This document shows, piece by piece, positions 52,695-61,615 of a stretch of DNA of 64,000 bases. Positions within the stretch are counted from its first letter, which is position 1; each line of letters opens with the position of its first letter. The notes under the pieces were generated by a model. The model made no database searches. It was not told the DNA's origin and saw only the letters and a list, made by a program, of their open reading frames with translations. The stretch comes from Pseudomonadota bacterium. Lineage in GTDB: Bacteria > Pseudomonadota > Gammaproteobacteria > Burkholderiales > Usitatibacteraceae. The translations under genes and the position numbers were made by a program. The stretch lies in NCBI GenBank assembly GCA_029781595.1, contig JAKOWJ010000161.1:1-64000 (forward strand), read 5' to 3'.

Positions 52695-53563
52695 GGCGCG
52701 AACCCGAAGAGGCGGGCGGGGTTGTCGACGAGCACGCGCCGGCGAAGCGCCTCGTCGGGCGCGAAGCGCGCGAGCAGTTCCGCGAGGTCGCCCTCGTTGG
52801 GCGGCTGCTTCACGCTCACCGGGTGCGGCCAGTCGCTGCCCCAGATGCAGCGGTCGGGCGCGGCCTCCAGGCAGGCGCGCGCCACGGGCAGCACGTCGTC
52901 CCATGGGTAGCCCTGCCTCGAGATCTTCTCGGAGAGCGAGAGCATCACCCAGAAGTTCGCGTTGCGCAGCAGCGAGAGCAGCTTCGCGAGCGACGGGTCG
53001 GCGAGCCCGCCGTCGAGCCCCGGCCGGCCCATGTGGTCGACCACCACCGGCAGGCCCAGCTTCTCGAACTTCTCGACCTGGCCGACGATGCCGGCGGCCT
53101 CCGGCTGCACCTTCACGTACCAGCCCAGCTCGCGCACGCGCCGGATCGAGCGGTCGAAGTCGGCCTCCGAGAGCGTGATGCCCAGGCCCTGGCGCGAGAA
53201 GCGCGCGCCGCGCACGCCGGCCTCGTGGAGCTTCGCGAGGTAGGCGTCGCCCTGCTCCACGAGCACCGCCGCGTTGGCGCAGCCGCGGTAGCCCGGCCCC
53301 AGCGCGGCCAGGGCGTCGAGCACCACGGCGTGGTCGGCGCCGTAGGTGGTGGCCTGCACGACCACGCCGCGGGAGATCCCGAGCGCCTCGTGCATGCGCC
53401 TGGCCGCGCGCCAGGTGGCCGTGGGCATCTCGTAGGCGGCGCCCGGCCGCACGGGATAGGTCTCGCGCGGGCCGAAGACGTGGAACTGGCTGTCGCAGCT
53501 GCCGGGCGGCAGGGGCGTGGCGGGGGCGCGCGGGTCCGGGTCGAAGGGGAGGTAGTCCGGCAT
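52691..53563 (-). CDS. LigI-like amidohydrolase (lactonase)
   Basis: 290-aa TIM-barrel amidohydrolase-2 protein, similar to 2-pyrone-4,6-dicarboxylate hydrolase (VFGPRETYP, VVVQATTYGADH, VVVDHMGRP, IWGSDWPHP). The first metal motif reads CDSQFH instead of the usual HxH, so metal binding may be altered. Probably opens a lactone formed from a ring-cleavage product. Its start is 6 nt after ridA-like, and its stop overlaps the FAH gene. Confidence 0.82.
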   Translation of the reverse strand: MPDYLPFDPDPRAPATPLPPGSCDSQFHVFGPRETYPVRPGAAYEMPTATWRAARRMHEALGISRGVVVQATTYGADHAVVLDALAALGPGYRGCANAAVLVEQGDAYLAKLHEAGVRGARFSRQGLGITLSEADFDRSIRRVRELGWYVKVQPEAAGIVGQVEKFEKLGLPVVVDHMGRPGLDGGLADPSLAKLLSLLRNANFWVMLSLSEKISRQGYPWDDVLPVARACLEAAPDRCIWGSDWPHPVSVKQPPNEGDLAELLARFAPDEALRRRVLVDNPARLFGFAP

Positions 53564-53569
53564 GGTCGG

Positions 53570-53953
53570 TCAGTCCAGCACGGCGACGAAGGAACACTCC
53601 AGGAGCTTCTCGCCGTCGAGGTCGGCCTGGATGGCGTGGCGCGCGGGGCGCGAGGCCGGGTCCGGGAAGAGGCGCAGCCACTCCGGGTTGATGGCCTGGC
53701 GGGCGTTGCGCTCGCGCAGCCACACGGTGACCTTGATCACGTCCTCCAGGCTCCCGCCCGCGGCTTCCACGATGCGCTTCACGTGCGCGAACATGAGCAC
53801 GGCCTGCTCCTCGAGCGTGGCGCCGTAGCGGCCGGTGGCCGGGTCGGTGCCCTGGATGCTGCCGGACTCGAGGAGGTTGCCGATGCGGCAGGCCGCGGGG
53901 ATCGGGTTCTTGTGGCCGAAGCCCTCGACGTAGATGCTTCGCCGCCTCGCCAT
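53570..53953 (-). CDS. RidA (YjgF/YER057c) family protein
   Basis: 127-aa trimeric imine/enamine deaminase-like protein. Typical features: N-terminal IYVEGFGHKNPIPAA, GSIQGTDPATG and the C-terminal substrate Arg region (RPARHAIQADL). In some aromatic clusters RidA relatives act as 2-aminomuconate deaminases, but the reaction here is unknown. 2 nt after the Bug receptor gene. Confidence 0.85.
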   Translation of the reverse strand: MARRRSIYVEGFGHKNPIPAACRIGNLLESGSIQGTDPATGRYGATLEEQAVLMFAHVKRIVEAAGGSLEDVIKVTVWLRERNARQAINPEWLRLFPDPASRPARHAIQADLDGEKLLECSFVAVLD

Positions 53954-53955
53954 GC

Positions 53956-54918
53956 TCAGTTGGCCTTGATCTTCGAGCGCCGGATGATGGGCGCCCAGGT
54001 GTCGTACTCCTTGCGCAGGTACGCGCCGAAGGCCTGCGGCGTGGAGCCGCGCGCCTCCGCGCCCAGCGCCTCGAACTTGTCGGAGACGGCCTTCTGCTCG
54101 AGCACCGCGCTCACCTCCTTCGACAGGCGCGCGACGATGTCCGCGGGCGTGCCGGCCGGGGCGAGGATGCCGGTGAAGGTGGCCGCTTCCAGCCCCTTCA
54201 CGCCCGCCTCCTCGAAGGTGGGCACCTCGGGCAGCAGCGGGAAGCGCTTCGCGGTGGTGATGGCCAGCGCCCGCACCTTGCCCTGCCGGATGAAGGGCAG
54301 CGACACCGACACCTGGTCGAAGTTGAACTGCACCTGGCCGCCCAGCAGGTCCGTCGTGGCCGGGGCGTTGCCCTTGTAGTGCACGGTCGTCCACTTCGTG
54401 CCCGTCTTCTCCTGGAGCAGCTCGCTCACCAGGTGGTTGGTCGTGCCCGCGCCGGGCGAGGCCATCGTGAGCGCGCCGGGGTCGGCCTTGGCGAGCGCGA
54501 GGAACTCGGCGAGCGTCCTCGCCTTCACCGACGGGTTCACCTGCAGCACGAGCGGCGTGAACGAGATCGAGGTGACGGGCAGGAAGTCGCGGTCCCACTG
54601 GTACGGCGAGCGCCCGAAGATGATGGGGCTGAAGAGGATGGGCCCGTTGGCGCCCACGAAGAAGGTGTAGCCGTCCGGCGCGCTCTTCGCGACGTACTCG
54701 CCGGCGATCATCCCGCCGGCGCCGGCCTTGTTCTCGACGACGAAGGGCTGGCCCAGCGCCTTCTGCAGGCCGTCGGCGACGATGCGCGCGGCGGTGTCCA
54801 CGTTGCCGCCGGGCGGGTAGGGCACGACGAGCTTGACGGCCTTCTCGGGCCAGGACTGGGCTTGGGCGGCGAGGGCGGCGGCGAGGCAGGCGGCCGCGGC
54901 GAGCGAGGCGGGCTTCAT
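53956..54918 (-). CDS. Bug-family (TTT) substrate-binding protein of the catabolic operon
   Basis: 320-aa periplasmic receptor: signal peptide (MKPASLAAAACLAAALAAQA), then KLVVPYPPGGNVDTAARI, ENKAGAGGMIAGEYVAKS. RBS GAGGA before ATG 54918. First gene of the operon that continues with RidA, amidohydrolase, FAH, HpaH and HpaI, so its ligand is probably the acid degraded by that pathway. Divergent from the flavin-reductase-like gene. Confidence 0.88.
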   Translation of the reverse strand: MKPASLAAAACLAAALAAQAQSWPEKAVKLVVPYPPGGNVDTAARIVADGLQKALGQPFVVENKAGAGGMIAGEYVAKSAPDGYTFFVGANGPILFSPIIFGRSPYQWDRDFLPVTSISFTPLVLQVNPSVKARTLAEFLALAKADPGALTMASPGAGTTNHLVSELLQEKTGTKWTTVHYKGNAPATTDLLGGQVQFNFDQVSVSLPFIRQGKVRALAITTAKRFPLLPEVPTFEEAGVKGLEAATFTGILAPAGTPADIVARLSKEVSAVLEQKAVSDKFEALGAEARGSTPQAFGAYLRKEYDTWAPIIRRSKIKAN

Positions 54919-55023
54919 GGCGTTGTCCTCCGGTATCGGGCCCGTCGGTCGCGGGCATCGGCCACTGTAGGAGCGCGCCCGCGCGCCGGGCAACCGGGCG
55001 CGTGGCGATTTGTTCCGCTATGT

Positions 55024-55037
55024 GGACATCGGTGTCC
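55024..55037. promoter_or_regulatory. Inverted repeat GGACA-TCGG-TGTCC, candidate IclR operator
   Basis: A perfect 5-bp dyad with a 4-bp spacer in the 184-nt gap between the divergent Bug receptor and flavin-reductase-like genes. It overlaps a second imperfect dyad TGTTCC-n-GGACA (55011-55028). The IclR gene is two ORFs away, so these are plausible binding sites. Nothing but position and symmetry supports it. Confidence 0.4.
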
Positions 55038-55045
55038 GCGTCGGC

Positions 55046-55074
55046 TTGACCGGGCCCGGCGGCGTCCTTACGCT
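55046..55074 (+). promoter_or_regulatory. Possible promoter for flavin-reductase-like/IclR genes
   Basis: TTGACC (55046-55051), a 17-nt spacer and TACGCT (55069-55074). The -35 matches well, the -10 only half. It lies just after the dyad at 55024-55037, where a bound regulator would act. Confidence 0.35.
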
Positions 55075-55102
55075 CGGGGGACTTCTCCCGCGCCCCGACC
55101 CG

Positions 55103-55732
55103 ATGCAGATCGCCGCCGACGAACTCGACACCGAGGCCACCTACAAGCTCCTCACCGGGCTCGTGGTGCCCCGGCCCATCGCCTGGGTGACCACCTGCTC
55201 GCCGGAGGGCGTGACGAACCTCGCGCCCTTCAGCGCCTTCACCTTCGTCTCCAACCGCCCGCCCATGGTGGGCATCAGCGTCGGGCGCAAGGCCGGCGTG
55301 CTCAAGGACACCGCGCGCAACATCCTCGCCACGGGCGAGTTCGTGGTGAACGTGCCCGACGAGACGCTGGTCGAGGCCGTGCACCTGAGCGCCATCGAAT
55401 ACGGGCCCGAGGAGAGCGAGGTGGAGCGGCTGGGCCTCGCCACGCTCCCGGGCGAGGCCGTGCGCGTGCCGCGCCTGGCGGGCGTGCCCGCGAGCCTGGA
55501 GTGCCGCCTCGCGCACGCCATCACCTTCGGCCAGGGCGGCTCGCAGTTCCTCGTCGGCGAGGTGCTGCACTACCACGTGCGCGACGGGCTCCTCGTCGAC
55601 GGCAAGATCGACACGCGCCGGCTCGCGCCGCTATGCCGGCTGGGCGGGCCGAACTACGCGCGGCTGGGCGAGGTCGTCACGATGCGGCCCATCGCCCAGG
55701 CCTCCAAGAACGACGGGGCGCCCATCCCGTGA
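55103..55732 (+). CDS. Flavin reductase-like (FMN split-barrel) protein
   Basis: 209 aa. FMN-binding split barrel of the flavin-reductase-like type (TGLVVPRPIAWVTT, NLAPFSAFTFVSNRPPMVGISV, SLECRLAHAI). It may reduce flavin for a monooxygenase or bind FMN; no monooxygenase gene is present here. ATG 55103 (MQIAADEL) chosen over an upstream start that would add low-similarity residues. Its stop overlaps the IclR GTG start (GTGA). Confidence 0.8.
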   Translation: MQIAADELDTEATYKLLTGLVVPRPIAWVTTCSPEGVTNLAPFSAFTFVSNRPPMVGISVGRKAGVLKDTARNILATGEFVVNVPDETLVEAVHLSAIEYGPEESEVERLGLATLPGEAVRVPRLAGVPASLECRLAHAITFGQGGSQFLVGEVLHYHVRDGLLVDGKIDTRRLAPLCRLGGPNYARLGEVVTMRPIAQASKNDGAPIP

Positions 55733-56511
55733 GCGCGGCCGGCGGCGGGGCGCAGTCGGTGCGCCGCGCCGTGGCGATCCTGCGCGTGCTCGCCTCCGGG
55801 CAGGAGCGCGGCGCGCGCCTCACGGACATCGTCGAGGAGACGGGCCTGAACCGGCCCACGGTGCACCGGCTGCTGCGCGCGCTGGCCGCCGAGGGCGCCG
55901 TGGAGCAGGACCCGGCCACGCGCCGCTACATGGTGGGCCAGGAGATCTCCCTGCTGGGCTTGGCGCGCAGCGCCCGCTTCCCGGTGCGCACCATCGCGGA
56001 TCCGTACCTGCGCCACCTCGCCGACGAGGTGGGCGACACCGTCTTCCTCACCATCCGCAGCGGCGTGGACTCGATCTGCATCGACCGCAAGACCGGCGAC
56101 TACCCGGTGAAGGTGCTCTCCCTCGAGGTGGGCGCCCGCCGCCCGCTCGGCGTGGGCGTGGCGGGCGTGGCGCTGCTCGCGAGCCTGCCGCCGGCCGAGG
56201 CCGCGGCCATCGCCGAGGCCAACGGCCAGCGTTTCGCCGCGCACGGCCTGACCGCCGCGAAGGTGCTCGATCGCGTGCGCGCGGCGCGCGCCCGGGGGCA
56301 CGCCTACGCCGAGAGCGGCATCGTCAAGGGCACGAGCGCGGCGGCGGTGGCCATCCGCGGCCCCGACGACGAGGCCGTGGCGGCCATCGCGGTGGCCGCG
56401 CTCTCCGACCGCCTCGCGGGCCGGCGCCTGCGGCCGGTGCTGGAGGCCATGCGCGAGCAGGCGGGCCGGGTCTCGCGGCGCCTGGCGGCGCTGGCCCGCC
56501 CGCGAAAGTAG
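55729..56511 (+). CDS. IclR-family transcriptional regulator
   Basis: 260 aa. N-terminal winged helix (AVAILRVLASG, GLNRPTVHRLLRALAAEG) and C-terminal IclR effector domain (TVFLTIRSG, PLGVGVAGVALLA, AIRGPDDEAVAAIAV). The GTG start is coupled to the flavin-reductase-like gene. Likely local regulator of the divergent catabolic operon; effector presumably a pathway acid. Confidence 0.9.
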   Translation: MSAAGGGAQSVRRAVAILRVLASGQERGARLTDIVEETGLNRPTVHRLLRALAAEGAVEQDPATRRYMVGQEISLLGLARSARFPVRTIADPYLRHLADEVGDTVFLTIRSGVDSICIDRKTGDYPVKVLSLEVGARRPLGVGVAGVALLASLPPAEAAAIAEANGQRFAAHGLTAAKVLDRVRAARARGHAYAESGIVKGTSAAAVAIRGPDDEAVAAIAVAALSDRLAGRRLRPVLEAMREQAGRVSRRLAALARPRK

Positions 56512-56521
56512 CGCGGCCCGC

Positions 56522-57271
56522 CTAGCCGCGCCCGACGAAGGGCATCTTCGTCGCCATGATGGTCATGAACTGCACGTTGGAGTCGAGCGAGAGCCCGGCC
56601 ATGAAGACGATGGCGCGCGCCACGTCCTGCACGTCCATGCGCGGCTCGACGGCCATCTGGCCGTTGGCCTGCACGATGCCGTTGGCCATGCGCTCGGTCA
56701 TCTCCGTGGCCGCGTTGCCGATGTCGATCTGGCCGCAGGCGATGTCGAAGGCCCGCCCGTCGAGCGAGATCGACTTGGTCAGGCCCGTGACGGCGTGCTT
56801 GGTGGCGGTGTAGGGCGCGGTGTTGGGCCGCGGCGCGTGCGCCGAGATCGAGCCGTTGTTGATGATGCGCCCGCCGCGCGGGCTCTGGCGCTTCATGAGG
56901 GCCATCGCGGCCTGGGCGCACAGGAACGAGCCGTTGAGGTTCGCGTCGACGACGGCCTTCCACTTCTCCCACGGCAGCTCGTCCAGGGGCACGGCGGGCG
57001 CGCCGCCGCCGGCGTTGTTGAAGAGCACGTCCACGCGCCCCCACTTCGCCTCCACGGCGGCGAAGAGCGCCTTCACGCTGGCGGGGTCGGTGACGTCGGT
57101 GGCCACGGCGATGCCGCGGCCGCCGGCCTCCCGCAGGGCCTGGTCGAGGATCTCCTGGCGGCGGCCGGCGAAGGCCACCTGGAAGCCGGCGCCGGCCAGC
57201 GCGAGCGCCGAGGCCTTGCCGATGCCGGTGCCGGCGCCGGTGACGACGGCGACGCGGACGGGTGCGTTCAT
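56522..57271 (-). CDS. Short-chain dehydrogenase/reductase
   Basis: 249 aa. Rossmann motif [16 protein letters not shown] and the catalytic pair YTATK (Tyr/Lys) with Ser in [13 protein letters not shown](P)-dependent oxidoreductase of unknown substrate. The end [20 protein letters not shown] matches a subgroup common in betaproteobacteria. It follows the 82-aa gene by 23 nt in an aldo/keto reductase operon. Confidence 0.88.
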   Translation of the reverse strand: MNAPVRVAVVTGAGTGIGKASALALAGAGFQVAFAGRRQEILDQALREAGGRGIAVATDVTDPASVKALFAAVEAKWGRVDVLFNNAGGGAPAVPLDELPWEKWKAVVDANLNGSFLCAQAAMALMKRQSPRGGRIINNGSISAHAPRPNTAPYTATKHAVTGLTKSISLDGRAFDIACGQIDIGNAATEMTERMANGIVQANGQMAVEPRMDVQDVARAIVFMAGLSLDSNVQFMTIMATKMPFVGRG

Positions 57272-57294
57272 TGCGTTCTCCTTCGGGTGGGGTG

Positions 57295-57543
57295 TCAGTC
57301 TTCGTCCTCGTCGTCGCCCGGCGCGATGCGGATGACGCGCGTGCGCTTGGGGCCGGCGGCGTAGCGCTCCAGCCCGACGAGGACGGGGTAGAGCTGCTCC
57401 AGGCGCGCGCGGGCCTCGCCCTCGTCGTCGAAGACGAGCGGCGCGCCGTCGGCGCCGCGCACGTCGTGCCAGAGGCGGGCGTCGCGCTCGTCCTCCTGCA
57501 CCTGCAGCTTGAAGCGCGGCGGCCCGGGCTTCGGGTAGGGCAT
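57295..57543 (-). CDS. Hypothetical acidic protein, 82 aa
   Basis: Starts [20 protein letters not shown] and ends DDEDED. It has a compact alpha/beta look and no signal peptide or membrane helix. Located 5 nt after the aldo/keto reductase stop and 23 nt before the SDR, so it is probably co-expressed. Family not recognised. Confidence 0.6.
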   Translation of the reverse strand: MPYPKPGPPRFKLQVQEDERDARLWHDVRGADGAPLVFDDEGEARARLEQLYPVLVGLERYAAGPKRTRVIRIAPGDDEDED

Positions 57544-57548
57544 GGCGC

Positions 57549-58493
57549 TCAGGCGCTCGCGCGATCGAGCGCCGCGAGGGCGCCCGGGCCGAGCTCCAGG
57601 CGCGCCGCGGCGAGCAGGGTCGAGAGCTGCTCCGGCGTGCGCGCGCTGGCGATGGGCGCCGTGATGCCCGGCCGCGACTTCACCCAGGCCACGGCGACCT
57701 GGCCGGGCGTGGCGCCCAGGCCCGCGGCCACCTCCGAAAGCGCGCCGACGATGCGAAGCCCGCGCTCGTTGAGGTAGTTCCTCGCGCGCGCCCCGCGCGC
57801 GCTCTGGCCGAGGTCGGCTTCGCTGCGGTACTTGCCCGTGAGGAAGCCCGCGGCGAGCGCGTAGAACGGGATCACGCCCAGGCCCTGCTCGCGGCACAGG
57901 GGCCCGAGCTCGGCCTCGAAGCCCTCGCGGTCGTACAGGTTGTAGAGCGGCTGCAGCGTCTCGTAGCGCGGCAGCCCCAGGCGCGCGCTCGTCTCCAGCG
58001 CCGCGCGAAGGCTCGCCGGCGAGAAGTTCGAGGCGCCGATGGCGCGCACCTTGCCGGCGCGGATGAGCCCGTCGTAGGCCGAGAGCGTCTCCTCGTGGGG
58101 GACCGCCGGGTCCTCCTTGTGCGACTGGTAGAGATCGATGCGGTCGGTGCGCAGGCGCCTGAGCGACTCGTCCACGCTGCGCAGGATGTGCTCGCGCGAC
58201 AGTCCCTTGCCCCGCTTGGTCTCCCAGCCGACCTTGGTGGCGATGAGCACGCGCTCGCGCTTGCCCGAGCGCTCCAGCCACTTGCCGATGAGCGTCTCGG
58301 ATTCGCCCCCCTCGTTGCCGGGCACCCACGACGAGTAGGCGTCGGCGGTGTCCACGAGGTTGAAGCCGGCGTCGACGAAGGCGTCCAGGAGCCGGAAGGT
58401 GGTGGCCTCGTCGGCCGTCCAGCCGAAGACGTTGCCGCCGAAGGCGAGCGGCACGGCGTGCAGGCCGGAGCGGCCGAGGGGGCGCGGGGTCAT
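57549..58493 (-). CDS. Aldo/keto reductase
   Basis: 314-aa TIM-barrel NADPH oxidoreductase. Motifs: PLGRSGL start, [12 protein letters not shown] (Asp/Tyr of the tetrad), ATKVGW (Lys), LYQSHKEDP (His) and GASNFS. All four catalytic residues appear present. Resembles the YajO/general stress protein 69 group. First gene of a three-gene minus-strand unit. Confidence 0.9.
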   Translation of the reverse strand: MTPRPLGRSGLHAVPLAFGGNVFGWTADEATTFRLLDAFVDAGFNLVDTADAYSSWVPGNEGGESETLIGKWLERSGKRERVLIATKVGWETKRGKGLSREHILRSVDESLRRLRTDRIDLYQSHKEDPAVPHEETLSAYDGLIRAGKVRAIGASNFSPASLRAALETSARLGLPRYETLQPLYNLYDREGFEAELGPLCREQGLGVIPFYALAAGFLTGKYRSEADLGQSARGARARNYLNERGLRIVGALSEVAAGLGATPGQVAVAWVKSRPGITAPIASARTPEQLSTLLAAARLELGPGALAALDRASA

Positions 58494-58616
58494 GGTCGGC
58501 GGGGCGGGGGAATACCGCGATTCTAGCGCCCGTTTACCCGGTGGCGCGGCCGGGGCAGAATGGCCCGCCGCGCCACGCAGCCGGACGAACCGCAACCACC
58601 ACGAGGAGGGAAGCCC

Positions 58617-59441
58617 GTGAAACCGTTGCTCCGCATCGCCGCCGTCGCCGTCGCCTGCCTCGCCGCCGCCACCGCCGCGGCCGTCGAGGCCGGCAAGACC
58701 GAGCTGCTCTGGCTGGGCCAGGCCGCCTTCCGCCTGACCACGCCGGGCGGCAAGGTCATCATGATCGACCCCTGGCTCACCACCAACCCGAAGACGCCCG
58801 CGAAGTGGAAGAACCTCGACGAGCTGGGCAAGGTGGACCTCATCCTCGTCACGCACGCCCACGGCGACCACTTCGGCGATTCGCCCGCCATCGCCACGAA
58901 GAACCACGCGCCCATCTGGGGGCCGGCGGGCCTGGACGCGACCATCGCCGCGCTGGGCATCGTGCCGAACGAGCTCGCGCCGCGCATGAACAAGAGCGGC
59001 ACCATCGAGCCCTTCGGCAAGGGCGGCGTGAAGATCACGATGACGCGCGCCGAGCACTCCTCGGAGTTCGCCTGGAAGAACCCCGCCACCGGCAAGACCG
59101 AGATCCACGTGGGCGGCGAGCCCGTGGGCTTCGTGATCGAGCTGGAGAACGGCAAGCGCATCTGGCACCTGGGGGACACGGGCCTGTTCGGCGACATGAA
59201 GCTCGTGGGCGAGTACTACAAGCCCGACATCGCGCTGGTGCCCATCGGCGGGCACTTCACCATGGGCCCGAAGGATGCGGCCTTCGCGGTGAGCCACTGG
59301 ATCAAGCCGAAGGACGTGGTGCCCATGCACTACGGCACCATCCCGCAGCTCGCCGGCACGCCCGAGGAGTTCGTGCAGGCGCTGGGCCACGCGCCCGTGA
59401 AGGTGCACGTGCTCAAGCCCGGCGAGGCGATGACCTTCTGA
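58617..59441 (+). CDS. Exported metal-dependent hydrolase (UPF0173/metallo-beta-lactamase fold)
   Basis: 274 aa. Signal peptide (KPLLRIAAVAVACLAAATAAA), then a metallo-beta-lactamase fold: LLWLGQAAFRL, metal site THAHGDHF, HLGDTGLFG and PMHYGT. Substrate unknown. The GTG at 58617 has a strong RBS AGGAGG; an upstream in-frame ATG at 58560 would delay the signal peptide. Ends 6 nt before the convergent lipoprotein gene. Confidence 0.85.
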   Translation: MKPLLRIAAVAVACLAAATAAAVEAGKTELLWLGQAAFRLTTPGGKVIMIDPWLTTNPKTPAKWKNLDELGKVDLILVTHAHGDHFGDSPAIATKNHAPIWGPAGLDATIAALGIVPNELAPRMNKSGTIEPFGKGGVKITMTRAEHSSEFAWKNPATGKTEIHVGGEPVGFVIELENGKRIWHLGDTGLFGDMKLVGEYYKPDIALVPIGGHFTMGPKDAAFAVSHWIKPKDVVPMHYGTIPQLAGTPEEFVQALGHAPVKVHVLKPGEAMTF

Positions 59442-59447
59442 GGCGCT

Positions 59448-60035
59448 TCAGCGGATGTGGGCGGGCAGCGCCTCGCCCCATCCCTGCAGGGGGCCGAGCG
59501 GCTGGCGGTTGACTTCCTGCTCGCGGATGGCGGGCTGGCCGCCGTGGATCACGTAGACCACGCGCCCGCCCGTCACCAGCACCAGGGCGTTGAAGGACCA
59601 GCCCGTCACGTCCGTCACGCGGCGGAAGTCCAGGGCGTCCAGCCAGAAGTTGCCCACGCGGTCGCGATGCGTCTCGCGCACGGCCACCGAGTAGCCCACG
59701 CAGGCCTTGCCCGAGTCCAGGCACTCGCGCAGCCCGCGGTCGAGCCGCTCCGGCGGCACGCTGCCGCCCAGCGGGAAGCGCAGCAGGATGTCGGAGTAGG
59801 TGAGGATCTGGACGTTGGGGGTCTCCACCGGGTCCAGGCCCAGCGCGCGGAGGTCCGCGACCGTGGTGCGGTACGGCTCGATGCGCTCGATGGCCGCGCG
59901 CGCCTCGTCGTAGCTGTGCCAGGCGCTGCGCACTTCGCTGCGCGCCGTGGGCAGGAGGTCCGCGCAGCCGGCGGCCAGGAGCAGCGCCGCCCCCGCGGCC
60001 ACCCGCCTCGCAGCCTCGCGCGCAGCAGCACCCAT
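59448..60035 (-). CDS. Lipoprotein of unknown function (195 aa)
   Basis: Lipobox LLAAGC near residue 24 predicts a lipid anchor. The mature part (YRTTVADLRALGLDP, PERLDRGLRECLDSGKACVGY, VTGGRVVYVIHGGQPAI) resembles SmpA/OmlA-like small lipoprotein folds, but I cannot assign it. Start ATG 60035. The 223-nt gap to the next gene holds a TACAAT at 60227-60232 and nothing else obvious. Confidence 0.65.
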   Translation of the reverse strand: MGAAAREAARRVAAGAALLLAAGCADLLPTARSEVRSAWHSYDEARAAIERIEPYRTTVADLRALGLDPVETPNVQILTYSDILLRFPLGGSVPPERLDRGLRECLDSGKACVGYSVAVRETHRDRVGNFWLDALDFRRVTDVTGWSFNALVLVTGGRVVYVIHGGQPAIREQEVNRQPLGPLQGWGEALPAHIR

Positions 60036-60226
60036 GGAACTTCCTTTCCGGCGTGACCGCTTCCCCTCAGGCTAGACCCGCGTGCCGCCCCGGCGTTGAC
60101 CCCCGTCAAGGGGCGCGCCGCGCGTCGCGCTCGAGGTAGGAAATGCCGCGTGGGCGGAAGTTCCCGCGGCCGGCCGCGCGCGGGCGCCCGGGGGCGACCC
60201 CGTTCGAGCCGAACCGGGCTTTCCCG

Positions 60227-60232
60227 TACAAT
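60227..60232 (+). promoter_or_regulatory. Possible -10 element (TACAAT) for the YkgJ-like gene
   Basis: TACAAT 26 nt before the ATG at 60259. The -35 is poor. Confidence 0.3.
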
Positions 60233-60258
60233 TGCGCCTTTTTTCCGGTCCTCCCGAG

Positions 60259-60651
60259 ATGAGCCAGCGCAAGCCCTTCCCCGTCCGGGTCCGCGTGCAG
60301 TACGCGTGCTCGAAGTGTCCCGCCTGGTGCTGCACCTACGCGCACATCGAGATCGGCAAGCGCGACATCCAGCGCCTGGCGCGCCACTTCGGCGTGGACT
60401 ACGCGACGGCCGAGTCGCGCTTCACGCGGCCGCTGCCGGGCAAGCCGGCGCGCATGCTGCGCCACCGCGACGACACGATCTTCGACACCGCCTGCGTCTT
60501 CCTGGACCGCGAGGCGCGCCGCTGCACCGTCTACGCCGCGCGTCCCGGCACCTGCCGCGCCTATCCGGACAGCCGTCGCTGCGGCTACTACGACTTCCTG
60601 CGCTTCGAGCGCGAGCAGCAGGGCGACCCCGACTGGGTCGCGCGCACGTGA
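60259..60651 (+). CDS. YkgJ-family cysteine cluster protein
   Basis: 130 aa. Cys pattern CSKCPAWCC, AC.FL...RRC.VY and CRAYP..RRCGYYDFL is the metal-binding (probably Zn or Fe-S) YkgJ signature. Function unknown. ATG 60259 (MSQRKPF) is chosen over an in-frame start nine codons upstream. Its stop overlaps the GTG of the following Bug-like receptor. Confidence 0.82.
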   Translation: MSQRKPFPVRVRVQYACSKCPAWCCTYAHIEIGKRDIQRLARHFGVDYATAESRFTRPLPGKPARMLRHRDDTIFDTACVFLDREARRCTVYAARPGTCRAYPDSRRCGYYDFLRFEREQQGDPDWVART

Positions 60652-61589
60652 GCGGGCCCGTGACCCGCCTGCTGCTGCGCGCCGTGGCGCTGGCCGCCGC
60701 CCTCGCCGCGCTGCCGCTGGCCGCGGCGCCCTTTCCCTCGCGCCCCTTCACGGTCGTCGTGCCCACCGCGCCGGGGAGCGACGCCGACCGCCTCGCGCGC
60801 CTGCTCGCCCCCGAGCTGGGCAAGGTGTGGGGCCAGCCCGTGACGGTCGCCGACGACCCGTCGGACGGCGGCCTGGCGGCCGCCTGGCGCGCGGCGCGGG
60901 CGCCGTGGGACGCGTACACCGTGTTCCTGTCGGCCAGCGCCACCATCGACGACCCGCGCAAGCACTACTTCGCGGCCGTGACCACCGTCGCCACCGAGCC
61001 GCTGGCGATCGTCGCGCGCCGCGCCTCGCGCCTGAAGGACGTGGCGGGCCTGGTGAAGGCGGCCAAGGCGAAGCCGGGACGCCTCGCGTACGGGGCGCTC
61101 GAAGGCGGCCGCGCTCGCGCGCTCGCGGGCGAGCTCTTCCGCCGGGCCACGGGAACGGACCTGCGCCGCGTGAGCTTCGCGAGCGCGCAGGAGGCGCTGG
61201 CCGCGGCCGCCGCCGGCAAGGTGGACGTGGCCTTCGTGCCCGCGCGCGAGGCGGCCGCGGACCTCGCGGCCGGCCGCGTGAAGGCGCTCGCCGTCACCGG
61301 GGCGAAGCGCGCGCACGCGCTGCCCGCGGTGCCCACGGTCGCCGAGTCCGGCCACCCGGGCTTCGAGGCGGTGTCGTGGTACGGCCTGATGCTGCCCATC
61401 GCCACGCCCCGCCCGCTCGTGGCGCTGCACAACGCGGACGCCAACAGGGTCCTCGAGCTGCCCGCGGTGCGCGAGGCCATCCTCGCGATGGGCCTGGAGC
61501 CCGAGGGCGGCCCCATCGCGCGCCTCTTCGACCTGATCCGCCTGGACCGCGAGCAGTGGCCGAAGCTCGCGCCGCCGGGCGGGAAATAG
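60648..61589 (+). CDS. Divergent Bug-family (TTT) binding protein
   Basis: 313-aa periplasmic protein. Signal peptide (RLLLRAVALAAALAALPLAAA), then PSRPFTVVVPTAPGSDADRLARLLA. The usual PGGxxD and ENKxGAGG motifs are partly lost (GSDAD, ADDPSDGG), so its ligand may differ. GTG 60648 overlaps the YkgJ-like stop (GTGA); another GTG lies four codons later. Confidence 0.75.
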   Translation: MSGPVTRLLLRAVALAAALAALPLAAAPFPSRPFTVVVPTAPGSDADRLARLLAPELGKVWGQPVTVADDPSDGGLAAAWRAARAPWDAYTVFLSASATIDDPRKHYFAAVTTVATEPLAIVARRASRLKDVAGLVKAAKAKPGRLAYGALEGGRARALAGELFRRATGTDLRRVSFASAQEALAAAAAGKVDVAFVPAREAAADLAAGRVKALAVTGAKRAHALPAVPTVAESGHPGFEAVSWYGLMLPIATPRPLVALHNADANRVLELPAVREAILAMGLEPEGGPIARLFDLIRLDREQWPKLAPPGGK

Positions 61590-61615
61590 GCGCGCGCGGC
61601 GCCCGGAGGAACCCG

